From CAZTDD01 sp964612675 (GTDB taxonomy: Bacteria; Hinthialibacterota; Hinthialibacteria; Hinthialibacterales; JAKPRU01): a DNA stretch of 14,254 bases. Numbering within the stretch: the first letter of the stretch is position 1; each line of letters begins with the position of its first letter. The stretch spans positions 1 through 14,254 of the forward strand of contig CAZTDD010000156.1 in assembly GCA_964612675.1 (NCBI GenBank), written 5' to 3'. A program made the translations under genes and the position numbers. The notes under the pieces were generated by a model, which saw nothing but the letters and a program-made list of their open reading frames with translations, was not told the DNA's origin and ran no database searches. Positions 1 to 9,318 of the stretch are shown piece by piece.

Positions 1-431
1 CTTTGATCGCCGAACTCTTGATTCGACTCGCTATCACATGAAACCCGGTTTCCCATGCACCGCGCCGTGATTCGATGATGTATTAATACTAGTGTCCTCT
101 CCATTTCTTGGACTGTATCGTAGCCACGGCTGCTCCTGTACAGTGTATACATTTAATAAGATATGGCATATTATGCTACTTATAATATAAACACGCAGGT
201 CCAATCGCAACTTATTTCAGTGTGTATACTTTCCCGAGACATTAAAACAACCGTAACCGCTTATCCTTCAAACGGTTACGGTGTCCCCTAGATCCCAAAC
301 ACACACTTACAGTAAAGTCATGCTAGCCCACCAACTCAACTAAAATTCCTTGTTCTGTTTTTTCGTGCTTTCGTGCCTTCGTGTTTTATTACCCGAAAGA
401 ACTCAGGAAACTCACCCTGGCCTCCTCACCC
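1..431. other. Non-coding left flank, AT-rich
   Basis: No open reading frame with a ribosome binding site is visible on either strand. Positions 130-200 are strongly AT-rich, with short palindromes such as GTATTAATAC at 80-89. An imperfect triple repeat of TTTCGTGC-like units lies at 361-384. The one structured element is the inverted repeat at 250-283, annotated separately. The stretch could hold the promoter of a gene lying left of the window, but I found no well-spaced -35/-10 pair. Confidence 0.6.
238..283 (-). terminator. Probable rho-independent terminator of the mannosidase operon
   Basis: A perfect 10 bp inverted repeat, ACCGTAACCG at 250-259 and CGGTTACGGT at 273-282, encloses a 13 nt loop. 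Read on the minus strand, the stem is followed by TTGTTTTAATG, a short T-rich tract. It lies about 150 nt past the stop of the last gene of the leftward operon (432), with no gene between. The stem is only 60 percent G/C and the T-tract is interrupted, so an operator-like palindrome remains possible. Confidence 0.5.
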
Positions 432-1532
432 TCACACCTTAAAGAAAATCCTTTTTTTATAGAAAAAATACAAAACATACCACTGCACACCAAGCACCAG
501 AAACGCCTGAACAATCTCCCCCCATACCACATACTCCTCGACCATCGGGTGGGTAAAAGCGAGCAGCGCGTTGTTGATCCAACCACGGAACAACTGGAAA
601 ATAATATACGCTGCAATGGAATTCATCCCGACCACAACCAGGAAAAACGCCCACCGCCTGATATTGGCCACCTCGATCAACCAGAAGAACATGAGAAGGA
701 AAAGAATCGCCCACCCGGTCGAATACAATGCGAACGACGACGTCAGGATCCGCTTGACGATGGGAATCCCGAAAATCCACTCGACGGCCAAACCGGATGC
801 CATTAGGACACCCGCAGCACCCGCCAAAATCGCCATGATTCGATTATACGAAAGATCGCTCGATACGAGCTTGCCACACATCACGCCGGCAATAATCGTT
901 GACGTCGATGGTATCGCATTGAGCGCAACCCAATATCCCGGATAATGCCTGCCCACAGACCACATATCGAAAGCCGATCCGAGGTTCTGGTTCCCCATTA
1001 CCCACGGCCCGCCCGGCGGGTTGCCCGGATACCACATCCAGACCAGGGTGTATCCGATCAAGATCAATAGGGCTACAAGCCCCTGCGTCAAATAACTCTT
1101 ATTAACAAAAAAATAGGCCACAACATACCCAAATGCGATCTGCGGGAGCACATTGACAAACCCGATCGTCAGCTCACCCGCGTGAATCGAACCGAAAATG
1201 ATCGCGATAACACAGAGCATCACCGCCCGCTTGACAACATGCGCGAAGATTTTCCATTCGCTGTGCCCTTCCGACCTGCGTTTGCTGAACGCGAACGGCA
1301 TAGCGACACCGACCATGAACATGAACGCCGGTTGAATCAAATCCCAAAACACACAACCCGACCACTGTACGTGCTCCGTATGCCGAGCAAGAAATCCCAA
1401 ATACGGATGGCCCTCCAACGCATAAAACCCGAAACCGTGCGAGATCAGAATAATCATGATCGCTCCACGGTACGCATCGAGGGACATCAAACGCTGCGTC
1501 TTCTTGATCTTTGACTGTTCTGTCTCGGTCAT
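432..1532 (-). CDS. NagX/HGSNAT-like membrane acyltransferase (DUF5009 type)
   Basis: This 366-residue protein is predicted to be an integral inner-membrane protein with about ten hydrophobic segments. The N-terminus carries the family signature RLMSLDAYRG (residues 14-23), followed by an extramembrane loop rich in His and Trp (HTEHVQW, 51-57) and the WDLIQPAFMFMVGVAMPF helix. This order is typical of heparan-alpha-glucosaminide N-acetyltransferase relatives, which move an acetyl group across a membrane onto terminal amino sugars. The start is supported by AAAGGAA upstream. It is the last gene of a leftward operon, 30 nt after a secreted deacetylase-like gene, which fits a role in amino-sugar or acetyl-group handling at the envelope. 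The family match is fairly secure; the enzyme activity and substrate are inferred, since many bacterial members are uncharacterised. Confidence 0.8.
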   Translation of the reverse strand: MTETEQSKIKKTQRLMSLDAYRGAIMIILISHGFGFYALEGHPYLGFLARHTEHVQWSGCVFWDLIQPAFMFMVGVAMPFAFSKRRSEGHSEWKIFAHVVKRAVMLCVIAIIFGSIHAGELTIGFVNVLPQIAFGYVVAYFFVNKSYLTQGLVALLILIGYTLVWMWYPGNPPGGPWVMGNQNLGSAFDMWSVGRHYPGYWVALNAIPSTSTIIAGVMCGKLVSSDLSYNRIMAILAGAAGVLMASGLAVEWIFGIPIVKRILTSSFALYSTGWAILFLLMFFWLIEVANIRRWAFFLVVVGMNSIAAYIIFQLFRGWINNALLAFTHPMVEEYVVWGEIVQAFLVLGVQWYVLYFFYKKRIFFKV

Positions 1533-1562
1533 GGTGTTCCTTTCGTCATTTCTCCAGAATAT

Positions 1563-2948
1563 CTATACGGAGAGTACGGACTTGCCTTTCGGTAAATCAA
1601 AACAGACTGTAACCGCGTCCTCGGAGCGGACCCAAATGTCCGAATCGAGTTCCAGAGTATCTTTCTTTTCACGCAAATCTCTTTGTTGTCCGCTCGCAAG
1701 GACCGTGGGCACAGCATCGCCGCGTGCGGGAATACGAACGGTAAACTGATGACAAGCAAATGGAGCCGTGAATGTTACACGATTGCCTTGCCGCTCAATC
1801 CTTGTCAGTTCCCGCGCCGCCCAATAACGGGAAATGTCGCTCAGCTTCATCCACACAAGGTTGTCGTAGGCGGCGTGCACCCGCCTGACTACCTCCTTGA
1901 AAATATTGAATCCGATTTCCTCACCGTTGTAATAAATCCCCGGCCAGTGGCACACCAAAATCGCCGGTTCACCTCGTTGGATGACTTCGGGGAGACGGCC
2001 GCCTTTCAAATCTTCCGTGATGAATTGATCTACTGAGCCTGGATTCAATCCATCCCAGCCGCCGAACCAATCCCCGGTACACCCGATAATCGAGACTACA
2101 CATTTCGGATCGTCCCCATCCAGCCCGGAGGCGTATTGGACCAACGGCGCAACACTCCGCTCGTCTGTATAGAGATCGCGGAAGTAGTGAGGTATTTCCG
2201 TTCCGAAAACGTCGCGACACGAATCAAGCGTTGCCTGCGCCAACTGCGGCATCACCCGCATCCCGAATCCGCCGGGCGTTGTAATTCCCTCGCAGTGTAA
2301 GTCCACGTTTTTCAGAATTCGCAGCGCGTACGCCATATACTCGGCGATCTGGTCGGCGGATTTGTCATCCGTCCAACGCCAGTTCTCCATGTAATACTCG
2401 CTCGCCGCCGGATATGGGCGCCCTGTCTTGGTGTCGATTACCCGTGTGTGGGAGATCATCTCCGGATGGATGTCCCAATCCGGTGTGATCTCCTCCCGCA
2501 CCAATTTCAGACTCTCCTGGAGTTCCTGGTGCGACCAGCCGGGAAGAAATCGATCCACCCAACCCACGCAGGCAGGGTAGGGGACAATGCTGTATTTCCC
2601 TTTCACACCGTGGTCTCTACACCAATCGGCGAACTTCCGGACGAACGAGTCCGGAATCTCCTGCGGTAGCGTCTTCCATGGCTGTTTGTAGCGGTCCGGG
2701 AAAACCTGACCGAATTGAGGGATACCGAAATACGCCATGTTCACCAGGCATGTCGAATCATCGATGATCATGCTCAGCGGTACACGGCACATCGGGTTGA
2801 GCACCTGGACTTCTTCCGCTTGTGACGGTCTTTGTCCGGGATCTTGGGCGAGCAACGTCCGGGCGCTCAGGCCCAGACCTGCTCCCACGGCTCCAAGCGT
2901 ACTGGTCTTCAGGTATTGACGGCGGTTGTAGCGGTTGTTCCGGTCCAT
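1563..2948 (-). CDS. Secreted polysaccharide deacetylase-like (NodB-fold) protein, Tat leader
   Basis: I place the start at 2948 because GGAGGT lies 7 nt upstream; an in-frame ATG at 2978 is further out and would add ten residues before the export signal. The 461-residue product begins with a twin-arginine-type leader (RRQYLK at residues 9-14, then a Gly/Ala/Leu-rich stretch ending near LLAQ, 32-35), so it is probably exported folded. The mature part has MIIDDST (Asp63-Asp64) and HPEMISHT (His161, His167), which resemble the first two metal-binding motifs of NodB-type carbohydrate deacetylases. Spacing and the rest of the sequence are divergent, and the C-terminal 70 residues look like a small beta-rich add-on domain. 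It sits between the alpha-mannosidase and the NagX-like gene. Deacetylation of a glycan is a reasonable guess, but I cannot confirm a full catalytic set, and it may belong to an uncharacterised family. Confidence 0.7.
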   Translation of the reverse strand: MDRNNRYNRRQYLKTSTLGAVGAGLGLSARTLLAQDPGQRPSQAEEVQVLNPMCRVPLSMIIDDSTCLVNMAYFGIPQFGQVFPDRYKQPWKTLPQEIPDSFVRKFADWCRDHGVKGKYSIVPYPACVGWVDRFLPGWSHQELQESLKLVREEITPDWDIHPEMISHTRVIDTKTGRPYPAASEYYMENWRWTDDKSADQIAEYMAYALRILKNVDLHCEGITTPGGFGMRVMPQLAQATLDSCRDVFGTEIPHYFRDLYTDERSVAPLVQYASGLDGDDPKCVVSIIGCTGDWFGGWDGLNPGSVDQFITEDLKGGRLPEVIQRGEPAILVCHWPGIYYNGEEIGFNIFKEVVRRVHAAYDNLVWMKLSDISRYWAARELTRIERQGNRVTFTAPFACHQFTVRIPARGDAVPTVLASGQQRDLREKKDTLELDSDIWVRSEDAVTVCFDLPKGKSVLSV

Positions 2949-3060
2949 TGTTTCTACCTCCGACCGGTATCCTAGCACTTATGAAGAACGGCGACAATTC
3001 GCCGGAAGGTCGTAGATGGGGAAGCAGGAGCGGCACTACTTTTGTCCGAGAGATCGACGC

Positions 3061-6000
3061 TCAGCGATCCACAGCGAGCGTCACTATCTCATACGGTGTC
3101 AACGCAATCGAAGCGCGGCGGTTGCGGACACGAATTCTCTTTGGATTCTCTTCCATCAGGTCGACCAAATGAACCGCCTTTACGTCCGTACCAAAGCGAA
3201 TCTCGGCTTCTGTGGTTGCACCGTACGTCTCGTACAAACGAAGGATGGTCTGATCGTTGTCTTCCGCTTTCTTAACGGTTTCAATGATCACATTCTCTAC
3301 GTCGACTTGCACGAAAGACCATTCTTGAGGAAGCACGCCACGCGATGTCGGCACCTCATAAACCTGAAGCGGTACATTGAGTTCGTATGCAGCTTGAACA
3401 ACACCGCCGGAGTATGCGTCACCCGGATGAGGATACAGTGAATAAACAAACTGATGTCGACAGCGATCCGCGCTCGGATCGGGGTGGCATGGACTTCGAA
3501 GCAAGTCGATATCCAATACATTTCCTCGGACCTTGTGACCGTACTTGCAATCGTTCAGCAAGCCGACACCGTAATTCCTTTCGGACACGTCGATCCACTT
3601 CTGAGCGCAAATCTCATACTTCGCCATTTCCCAGGATGTGTTTGTATGAGTCGGCCGCTTGAGCTGGCCGAATTGAATATCGCACGTGACCTCGTTCACA
3701 TGAACCGCAACGGGAAATGAAGACCGCAGCATCTTCATCGATTCCCGCCAATCCACCTCCGTTACAAAATCGATACGTCGGCTCCCATCAGTCAAAACGA
3801 TCTTCTGCGTCAACTTCGAATCGCCGTATTTTCTGATTTGCTTCAAAACAGCGCGTGGACCTTCCACACGGTATTTTGAAGATTCCAATGCAAAAACGTC
3901 CGGCTGTTTATGATCGTAATGGATCGGAATATCCCACGCATCCCCCTGATCGTCATACACTGCAAGACAATTCCCCTCTCCTCCTTTCACGAGGACCTCA
4001 CGTTGGATTTCTTTGTCGAAAATCGAGCGGATGGTCCCGTCTTTTGAGAATTCTATTCGCAGAATATCGTTTTCGAGAAATCGTTCACCGACGGAACACT
4101 GGGATGGCTTCTCTGCGGCAACTGAATCGTCAAACGCCATATACCCCATGGGTGGCGCTGTCACTTTCCGCCAACTCTTACCCAGCTTTACCCATTCCGT
4201 TCGTTCCCAGGAAAGCGAATTCGTTACTAGAACCGGCTCCTCCATGTTGGACGTGTCGATAGCCCCAGCCAGAGTGGAGATAGCCTTTTCGGTACGCTGC
4301 TCGACGTCATCGAGAATGCTTGAATAGCGCTCCAAACATTCGTCGTATACGCGCGTAATCGACGATCCCGGCAGAATGTCGTGGAATTGATACAACAGGA
4401 TTTCTTTCCACGCTTCCTCTATCGCTTTCTGAGGATATTTATTTTTCGTCACATGAATCTGTGCCGCCGCCCAGAGTTCCAGTTCTCGGAGTGCGAATTC
4501 AATCTTCCGATTGAATCTCTTGTTCCGCGCCTGCGTCGTGTAGGTACCCTGGTGTCTTTCCAAATACAGCTCACCGCTCCAGACCTGATACTTCCCGCTG
4601 TCCTTCGCAATTTGCTCAAAGAAATCGACAGCAGGCTCCTGCATCACCGGTGCGATTCCGTCGAGATCTTTCTCCCGCTGCAAACGCTCCAGGTGTTCCG
4701 TTCCGGGACCGCCGCCGCCGTCTCCAATACCAAATACAAGCAGACACCGGTCGGAAACGCCCTTGTCCAGGAACCTTCGCTCGGCTTTACAGATCGCTCG
4801 CGGTGCCGCCGAACTGTTGTAGGTGTCTTCCGGCGGCATATGGGTTACGATCCGGCTACCATCGATTCCCTCCCACAGAAATGTGTCATGCGGATGTTGG
4901 TTGAATTGATTCCATGATAATTTCTGCGTCATAAAGAAATCAATTCCCGATTTTTTCATCAATTGCGGCAATGCGCCCGAATACCCAAATACATCCGGCA
5001 GCCACAAGGTTGTCGTCTCCCATCCAAATTCATCGCGAAAGAATCGCTTGCCGTAGAGAATTTGCCGAACAAGCGACTCGCCGGACGGAACATTCGTATC
5101 CGCCTCCGCCCACATCGCCCCTTGCGGCTCCCAGCGCCTTTCCGCCACCCTCTTTTTGATCTTTTTGTATAGCGATGGATACCGATCTTTCATCCATTGA
5201 TAGAGCTGCGGCTGACTCGCCCCGAACACAAAGTCAGGATATTTGTCCATCAGGTCGAGAACCGTCGAAAAAGTCCGAGCCCCTTTTCGGATCGTCTCAC
5301 GGATCGGCCACAACCAACCGAGGTCCATGTGCGCGTGTCCCACAGCGCTTATCCGAAGAGACACATCTCCGTTTTTCTTTTCAAGCGCAGGGGCGAGAAT
5401 CTCGCGAGCGGTTCGCGCTTCGATCTCCGTATAGTTGCGCACCAGGTGCGCCATCTCTTCGAGACGGAACAAAATTTCATTCCGCCTGGCGCTGTCTTCG
5501 GGAAGCTCCATCATTAGCTCGTAAAGAACCTCGACGTCGTAATACAGCGCCCGCAATTCCGGGTTCATCTCCGCGATACATGCTTGTCGGAGTGTTCCGT
5601 TCTCGGCCAACATCCCGAACAAATCGTTGCACCCCGCATCGACCCACAAATCCACTTTCTCTCCACCGCGCGCGCGACGACGAAACTCTACAACTCGTTT
5701 TCCCGGTAACCCCAGCTTGAAATCATAGTGCGAATTGACAGTCGTCAATCCTTGAATCGGATTGCCTTTCGCATCGTACACACAACCTTCCCCGTTCACA
5801 TCGATCAACAGTACGATGGTCTTTCCCGCTCCCGTCTTCGGAACGACACCCGTGAAATGAAACCACGCACAATCAAATAGGTCGCCCCACTTCTTCCCGA
5901 TTTTCATCGGAGTCTTCTTCCCCGATCGACGCTGCGAATAAGGTACGGGCTCTTTCGTCTTCCACGCGGTGACCTGTAGATCCGTCAATGGATTATATAT

Positions 6001-6066
6001 TTTCGATCGAATTCGATCGCGTACAATACGCAAGTCGGTTTTCTTCTTTTCCTGATAATACGGCAT
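3061..6066 (-). CDS. Alpha-mannosidase, glycoside hydrolase family 38
   Basis: This 1001-residue enzyme is expected to hydrolyse terminal alpha-mannosyl residues with retention and a zinc ion. Visible GH38 hallmarks, in order, are GHAHMDLGW (His246 and Asp248 as zinc ligands), GASQPQLYQWMK (282-293), the nucleophile loop WLPDVFGYS (Asp358), FGIGDGGGGPG (445-455), ERHQGTYTTQ (503-512) and LYQFHDILPGSS (His562, a further zinc ligand). The C-terminal 400 residues match the beta-sandwich portion of the family, and the length suits the cytosolic Ams1/MAN2C1-like type. No signal peptide is seen, so substrate probably enters the cell first. GAGGT lies 7 nt before the ATG. It is the first gene of the leftward operon, 112 nt ahead of the Tat-exported gene, and is divergent from an MFS transporter that may move its substrate or product. 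Family assignment is secure; linkage specificity is not. Confidence 0.96.
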   Translation of the reverse strand: MPYYQEKKKTDLRIVRDRIRSKIYNPLTDLQVTAWKTKEPVPYSQRRSGKKTPMKIGKKWGDLFDCAWFHFTGVVPKTGAGKTIVLLIDVNGEGCVYDAKGNPIQGLTTVNSHYDFKLGLPGKRVVEFRRRARGGEKVDLWVDAGCNDLFGMLAENGTLRQACIAEMNPELRALYYDVEVLYELMMELPEDSARRNEILFRLEEMAHLVRNYTEIEARTAREILAPALEKKNGDVSLRISAVGHAHMDLGWLWPIRETIRKGARTFSTVLDLMDKYPDFVFGASQPQLYQWMKDRYPSLYKKIKKRVAERRWEPQGAMWAEADTNVPSGESLVRQILYGKRFFRDEFGWETTTLWLPDVFGYSGALPQLMKKSGIDFFMTQKLSWNQFNQHPHDTFLWEGIDGSRIVTHMPPEDTYNSSAAPRAICKAERRFLDKGVSDRCLLVFGIGDGGGGPGTEHLERLQREKDLDGIAPVMQEPAVDFFEQIAKDSGKYQVWSGELYLERHQGTYTTQARNKRFNRKIEFALRELELWAAAQIHVTKNKYPQKAIEEAWKEILLYQFHDILPGSSITRVYDECLERYSSILDDVEQRTEKAISTLAGAIDTSNMEEPVLVTNSLSWERTEWVKLGKSWRKVTAPPMGYMAFDDSVAAEKPSQCSVGERFLENDILRIEFSKDGTIRSIFDKEIQREVLVKGGEGNCLAVYDDQGDAWDIPIHYDHKQPDVFALESSKYRVEGPRAVLKQIRKYGDSKLTQKIVLTDGSRRIDFVTEVDWRESMKMLRSSFPVAVHVNEVTCDIQFGQLKRPTHTNTSWEMAKYEICAQKWIDVSERNYGVGLLNDCKYGHKVRGNVLDIDLLRSPCHPDPSADRCRHQFVYSLYPHPGDAYSGGVVQAAYELNVPLQVYEVPTSRGVLPQEWSFVQVDVENVIIETVKKAEDNDQTILRLYETYGATTEAEIRFGTDVKAVHLVDLMEENPKRIRVRNRRASIALTPYEIVTLAVDR

Positions 6067-6252
6067 TGGGGGTACCTCGAATTATCGGTGAATTGTTGGC
6101 ATTCTCGAATATTGCCTTTGAGGACACAGTCTTGCAGAATACCCGACACGGTACCTACAGAGAAGGGGCATAGAGGAAGGCTTTGCTGCAAAACTGTGAT
6201 AAGATCGCCGGAGTTGAGACGTTAGCCTGGCATGAAGGAATTGAGGAGAACG
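6067..6252. promoter_or_regulatory. Divergent regulatory region between mannosidase and MFS genes
   Basis: This 186 bp spacer must carry the promoters of both divergent transcription units. It contains two GGTACC sites (about 6072 and 6149), a small inverted repeat TTTGC-T-GCAAA near 6182-6192, and a TGTGATAAGAT stretch (6195-6205) resembling an extended -10 for the rightward gene. I found no -35 box at a normal distance on either strand, so promoter positions are left open. GAGGAG at 6243-6248 precedes the MFS start. Confidence 0.5.
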
Positions 6253-7557
6253 ATGACTTCCCAAGAAAACGAGGAGAAACCGCCGGGATATCGGTGGGTT
6301 GTGTTCGGCTTATTGGCGTTGGGGTATCTCTCCGTCAATTTCCACCGGCTATGCCCGGCTGTTGTGGCGTTGGATCTCATGGACGATCTCAATGCGGGGG
6401 GCGCATTGATCGGACTTCTCGCGTCCGCGTACTTTTACCCGTACGCGATGATGCAGATCCCGTCCGGCCTTCTCTCGGATTCCTGGGGACCTCGAAAGAC
6501 GATTACGGTGTTCTTTCTTCTCGCCGGAATTGCCTCTGTTCTATTTGGACTTGTTCACACGGTTGTCTTGGCGATTATTGCTCGTGTGTTGGTCGGTCTT
6601 GGCGTCAGTATGTTTTTTGTGCCGACAATGAAAATCCTGACCAAGTGGTTTCGTGTCAGAGAATTCGCCTTCATGACCGGAGTTCTTATGGCTTTCGGGG
6701 GGCTTGGCGCCTTGTCGGCCGCCGCGCCTCTCGCGTACTTGAGTGCGGCGCTGGGGTGGAGAGGCAGCTTTATTGCCATTGGAATCGGTACGACGATTCT
6801 CTCTTTGCTTATTTGGATCTTTGTTCGAAATACGCCCGAAGAGAAAGGCTTTTCGGCGATTGTGGAACCTGGAACCACGGACTCGACGGCTGCCGATCCG
6901 ATCCCGCTGTGGGACGGTGTGAAAATGGTTGTGGGAACCGCACGTTTCTGGCCCTTGGCTGTTTGGTTTTTTCTGAATATCGGGATTTTCTTCAGCTTCG
7001 CGGGTTTATGGGGCGGCCCTTATTTCATGGAAGTGTACGGAATGAGTAAGACAGAAGCAGGCGATGTTCTCAGCATGATTCATATTGCAATCATTATTGG
7101 TGGACCGCTGTTCTGCTATCTTTCCGATCGCGTATTTCGTTCACGAAAGAGAATTCTCTTGATCTCATCGACCTTTATCATGGTCCTGACCATACCGCTG
7201 GCTTTCTTTCCCGCAGGCATGACTCCTATTATGCTCTATATTTGGTGCTTCTGCTTCGGTGCGTTCGGTAATTCGGTTGTAGCCGTCACCTTCACCGCCA
7301 CGAAAGAGTTGTTTCCGGTGGAAATCGCGGGTACGGCGGTCGGCTTGGTTAATCTGTTTCCATTTCTCGGTCCGGCGATTCTGCAACCCGCTTTGGGAGC
7401 CATTCTCGAAGCGCAGGGGAAAGGCCCGGCCGGGTATTCTCCCGAAGCGTACGGCACAGCTTTTACGGTCTATTTTGTTATCTCCCTGTTCTCATTGGCG
7501 GCTGCGTGCTGTATAAAAGAAACTTATGTACAGGTTCCAACCGATTCTGGAACGTAA
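6253..7557 (+). CDS. Major facilitator superfamily transporter
   Basis: This 434-residue inner-membrane protein has about 12 hydrophobic helices in two halves, separated by a polar loop near residues 205-225. The diagnostic MFS motif A is seen between helices 2 and 3 as GLLSDSWGPRK (Gly72, Asp76, Gly79, Arg81, Lys82). A degenerate copy lies between helices 8 and 9 (CYLSDRVFRSRKR). Start: ATG at 6253 follows GAGGAG within 4 nt, whereas the in-frame ATG at 6232 has no ribosome binding site; I chose 6253. The gene is divergent from the mannosidase operon, so a sugar or glycan-breakdown product is the likely cargo, but this is context only. The N-terminal half resembles secondary anion or sugar-acid transporters as much as sugar carriers. 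It ends 56 bp before the convergent radical SAM gene; a weak GGAAC-TTGC-GTTCC hairpin (about 7566-7579) lies between them. Confidence 0.92.
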   Translation: MTSQENEEKPPGYRWVVFGLLALGYLSVNFHRLCPAVVALDLMDDLNAGGALIGLLASAYFYPYAMMQIPSGLLSDSWGPRKTITVFFLLAGIASVLFGLVHTVVLAIIARVLVGLGVSMFFVPTMKILTKWFRVREFAFMTGVLMAFGGLGALSAAAPLAYLSAALGWRGSFIAIGIGTTILSLLIWIFVRNTPEEKGFSAIVEPGTTDSTAADPIPLWDGVKMVVGTARFWPLAVWFFLNIGIFFSFAGLWGGPYFMEVYGMSKTEAGDVLSMIHIAIIIGGPLFCYLSDRVFRSRKRILLISSTFIMVLTIPLAFFPAGMTPIMLYIWCFCFGAFGNSVVAVTFTATKELFPVEIAGTAVGLVNLFPFLGPAILQPALGAILEAQGKGPAGYSPEAYGTAFTVYFVISLFSLAAACCIKETYVQVPTDSGT

Positions 7558-7613
7558 CCGGGGGGGGAACTTGCGTTCCTTCCGTCAGGGAGGGGAGCCG
7601 TCGGAGCGATGGT

Positions 7614-9269
7614 TCAGCGATCGTGCTTGAGTACATTCTTTCGTGTAAAGCCGGCGAGTTTCTTCATCCGATGTCCGTTGTTCCACCAATTCTTCGCTTT
7701 TCGGTAAAATTGAATCGCGCGCGATCCTTCCAACTCGGCGTTACGCCTTCGCAGCTCTTCAATGTATTCGTCTTTGTGCGCAACCGGGTTGCCGTCCTGG
7801 TAAGTGTTTTGATACAGAGTCGCAACGAATTCCCCGAGAATCTTCGGATGTTCACGCAAATACGTATCGTTCAACAATTCCAACAGACTTTCTTTCGATA
7901 TTCCTTCGAATTGCGTGAGTGTTTGGATATGCTCCCAGAAAATATACTCCGGCTTCATGATTGCCTGGTACGCGTGAACGCCCTTCGGTCGCTCCAGTTG
8001 ATCCATAATCCCCGCCTGCATCGCGTACTCGGTAATCATGTAGTTGTCGTAAAATGCCATCGGGTTAATTGTGATAATACCGAACGGTCGGGGAAGCTCG
8101 TAAAGCAACTCAATCGTTTCAATTCTATCTTCTTCGTGGACCAGAGGATTGTAATCGATAAAATCGACAAGGAGTTTCGCACCGGTATTGACAATATTCC
8201 TCGCGGTCTGCAGTGTCCGTTCTTTTGTGTGAGAACGGTTCAATACTTCCTTCAACACACGCTGGCTGCCGGATTGGATTCCCATAATCAGGTAGTGAAG
8301 ACCCGCGTCCCGAAGAAGCTGAAGATTCTCCGGCTCCCCCACGTTCGGATGGGTGTAACCGAAAAACGGCAACCCGATCCGTGTTTTATACGGATCCACA
8401 AATTCCTGCAGCCATTTCTTATTCAACGGCAGGACATCGTCGTAAAACTCGATCCGTTCCAGCGGCCACGGCCAGGTTTCAAGGCGATACTCCAATTCTT
8501 GTATGACATTTTCCACCGAACGCTGACGGAGAAATCGGTCGCCCCGATAAATCTTACGGTGGTGACCGCTGCAACAATAGCTGCAATTAAACGGGCAGCC
8601 GCGCGTCGTCATTGTCATGAAATTCGTGAACAGATGACTTTTCGGTGGATAAAGTAACGAAGAAATCTCGTTGTCGAGAATAAGTGTTTTGTTCTCCCGC
8701 TCGTAATCTGGAAACGGTATCCTATCGAGATCCTGCTCCAGCTTCATCACCGGATTCCGGTAAATGTGGCCCTCCTTCCGGAACCAGAGGCTGTGGATGT
8801 CGGTAACCTCCTCCCCACGATCCATCGCATTGACCAGGTCGCGGATCGGAAATTCTCCCTCGCCGATACAAACAATATCCGTATGTTGGATATTGGTTTC
8901 CGGGTTGACTGTCGTATCGACACCTCCCCAAATCACCGGTACACCCAGGTGCTCTTTCACCTGCCGCGTCAGAAACTCCGCAACGCCGAAATTGATCGAG
9001 GAAAAGGACATCCCGACCATATGCGGATCTTGATCTCGGAGAACGCCCAGCAGAAGATCGAGTTCTTTCGGCGTAACCGAACTGGCAAACGCGTAGTATC
9101 CGCCCTCTTCTTGCTGCTCCGGCGGTGGAACGAGCGTCGGACAAATAAACTCCACGCCTTTAAACAGGATGATATTCACCTGGTGTCCCTCGCGTTGGAG
9201 GACGGAGGACATATACCGCACACCCAGGCAATATTCGTCGAACAAAGAAATCAGGCTTACACGTTGCAT
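7614..9269 (-). CDS. B12-binding-domain radical SAM protein
   Basis: This 551-residue protein pairs an N-terminal Rossmann-like cobalamin-binding-type domain (about 1-160, with the WGGVDTTVNPE motif at 114-124) with a radical SAM core. The [4Fe-4S] cysteines are Cys225, Cys229 and Cys232 in RGCPFNCSYC. The B12 domain lacks a DxHxxG motif, as is common in this class. The C-terminus (about 500-551) is charged and coiled-coil-like, and its SRAIQFYRKAKNWW stretch resembles tails of proteins working on surface polysaccharides or membrane-associated complexes. Such enzymes often methylate or rearrange unactivated carbons; the substrate here is unknown. Start: the frame extends to GTG at 9338, but that lies upstream of the predicted -10 box, and ATG at 9269 gives the family-typical beginning MQRVSLISLFDE. 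The SD-like GGAG is about 15 nt away, so the start is moderately sure. The gene stands alone, convergent with the MFS gene. Confidence 0.9.
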   Translation of the reverse strand: MQRVSLISLFDEYCLGVRYMSSVLQREGHQVNIILFKGVEFICPTLVPPPEQQEEGGYYAFASSVTPKELDLLLGVLRDQDPHMVGMSFSSINFGVAEFLTRQVKEHLGVPVIWGGVDTTVNPETNIQHTDIVCIGEGEFPIRDLVNAMDRGEEVTDIHSLWFRKEGHIYRNPVMKLEQDLDRIPFPDYERENKTLILDNEISSLLYPPKSHLFTNFMTMTTRGCPFNCSYCCSGHHRKIYRGDRFLRQRSVENVIQELEYRLETWPWPLERIEFYDDVLPLNKKWLQEFVDPYKTRIGLPFFGYTHPNVGEPENLQLLRDAGLHYLIMGIQSGSQRVLKEVLNRSHTKERTLQTARNIVNTGAKLLVDFIDYNPLVHEEDRIETIELLYELPRPFGIITINPMAFYDNYMITEYAMQAGIMDQLERPKGVHAYQAIMKPEYIFWEHIQTLTQFEGISKESLLELLNDTYLREHPKILGEFVATLYQNTYQDGNPVAHKDEYIEELRRRNAELEGSRAIQFYRKAKNWWNNGHRMKKLAGFTRKNVLKHDR

Positions 9270-9318
9270 CGGTCGGATAAAGATCTCCAAGTTGATGTCT
9301 GGACAACGCAGACCTGAT

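Noticed and set aside
181..186. TATAAT box on the plus strand
   Set aside because: No -35 at suitable spacing and no downstream rightward gene; the surroundings are simply AT-rich.
6183..7049. 288-codon rightward open frame
   Set aside because: It overlaps the MFS gene in another frame; its cysteine- and arginine-rich composition is typical of a shadow frame.
7506..8657. 383-codon rightward open frame
   Set aside because: It is antisense to the well-supported radical SAM gene, has no ribosome binding site and shows no family-like sequence.
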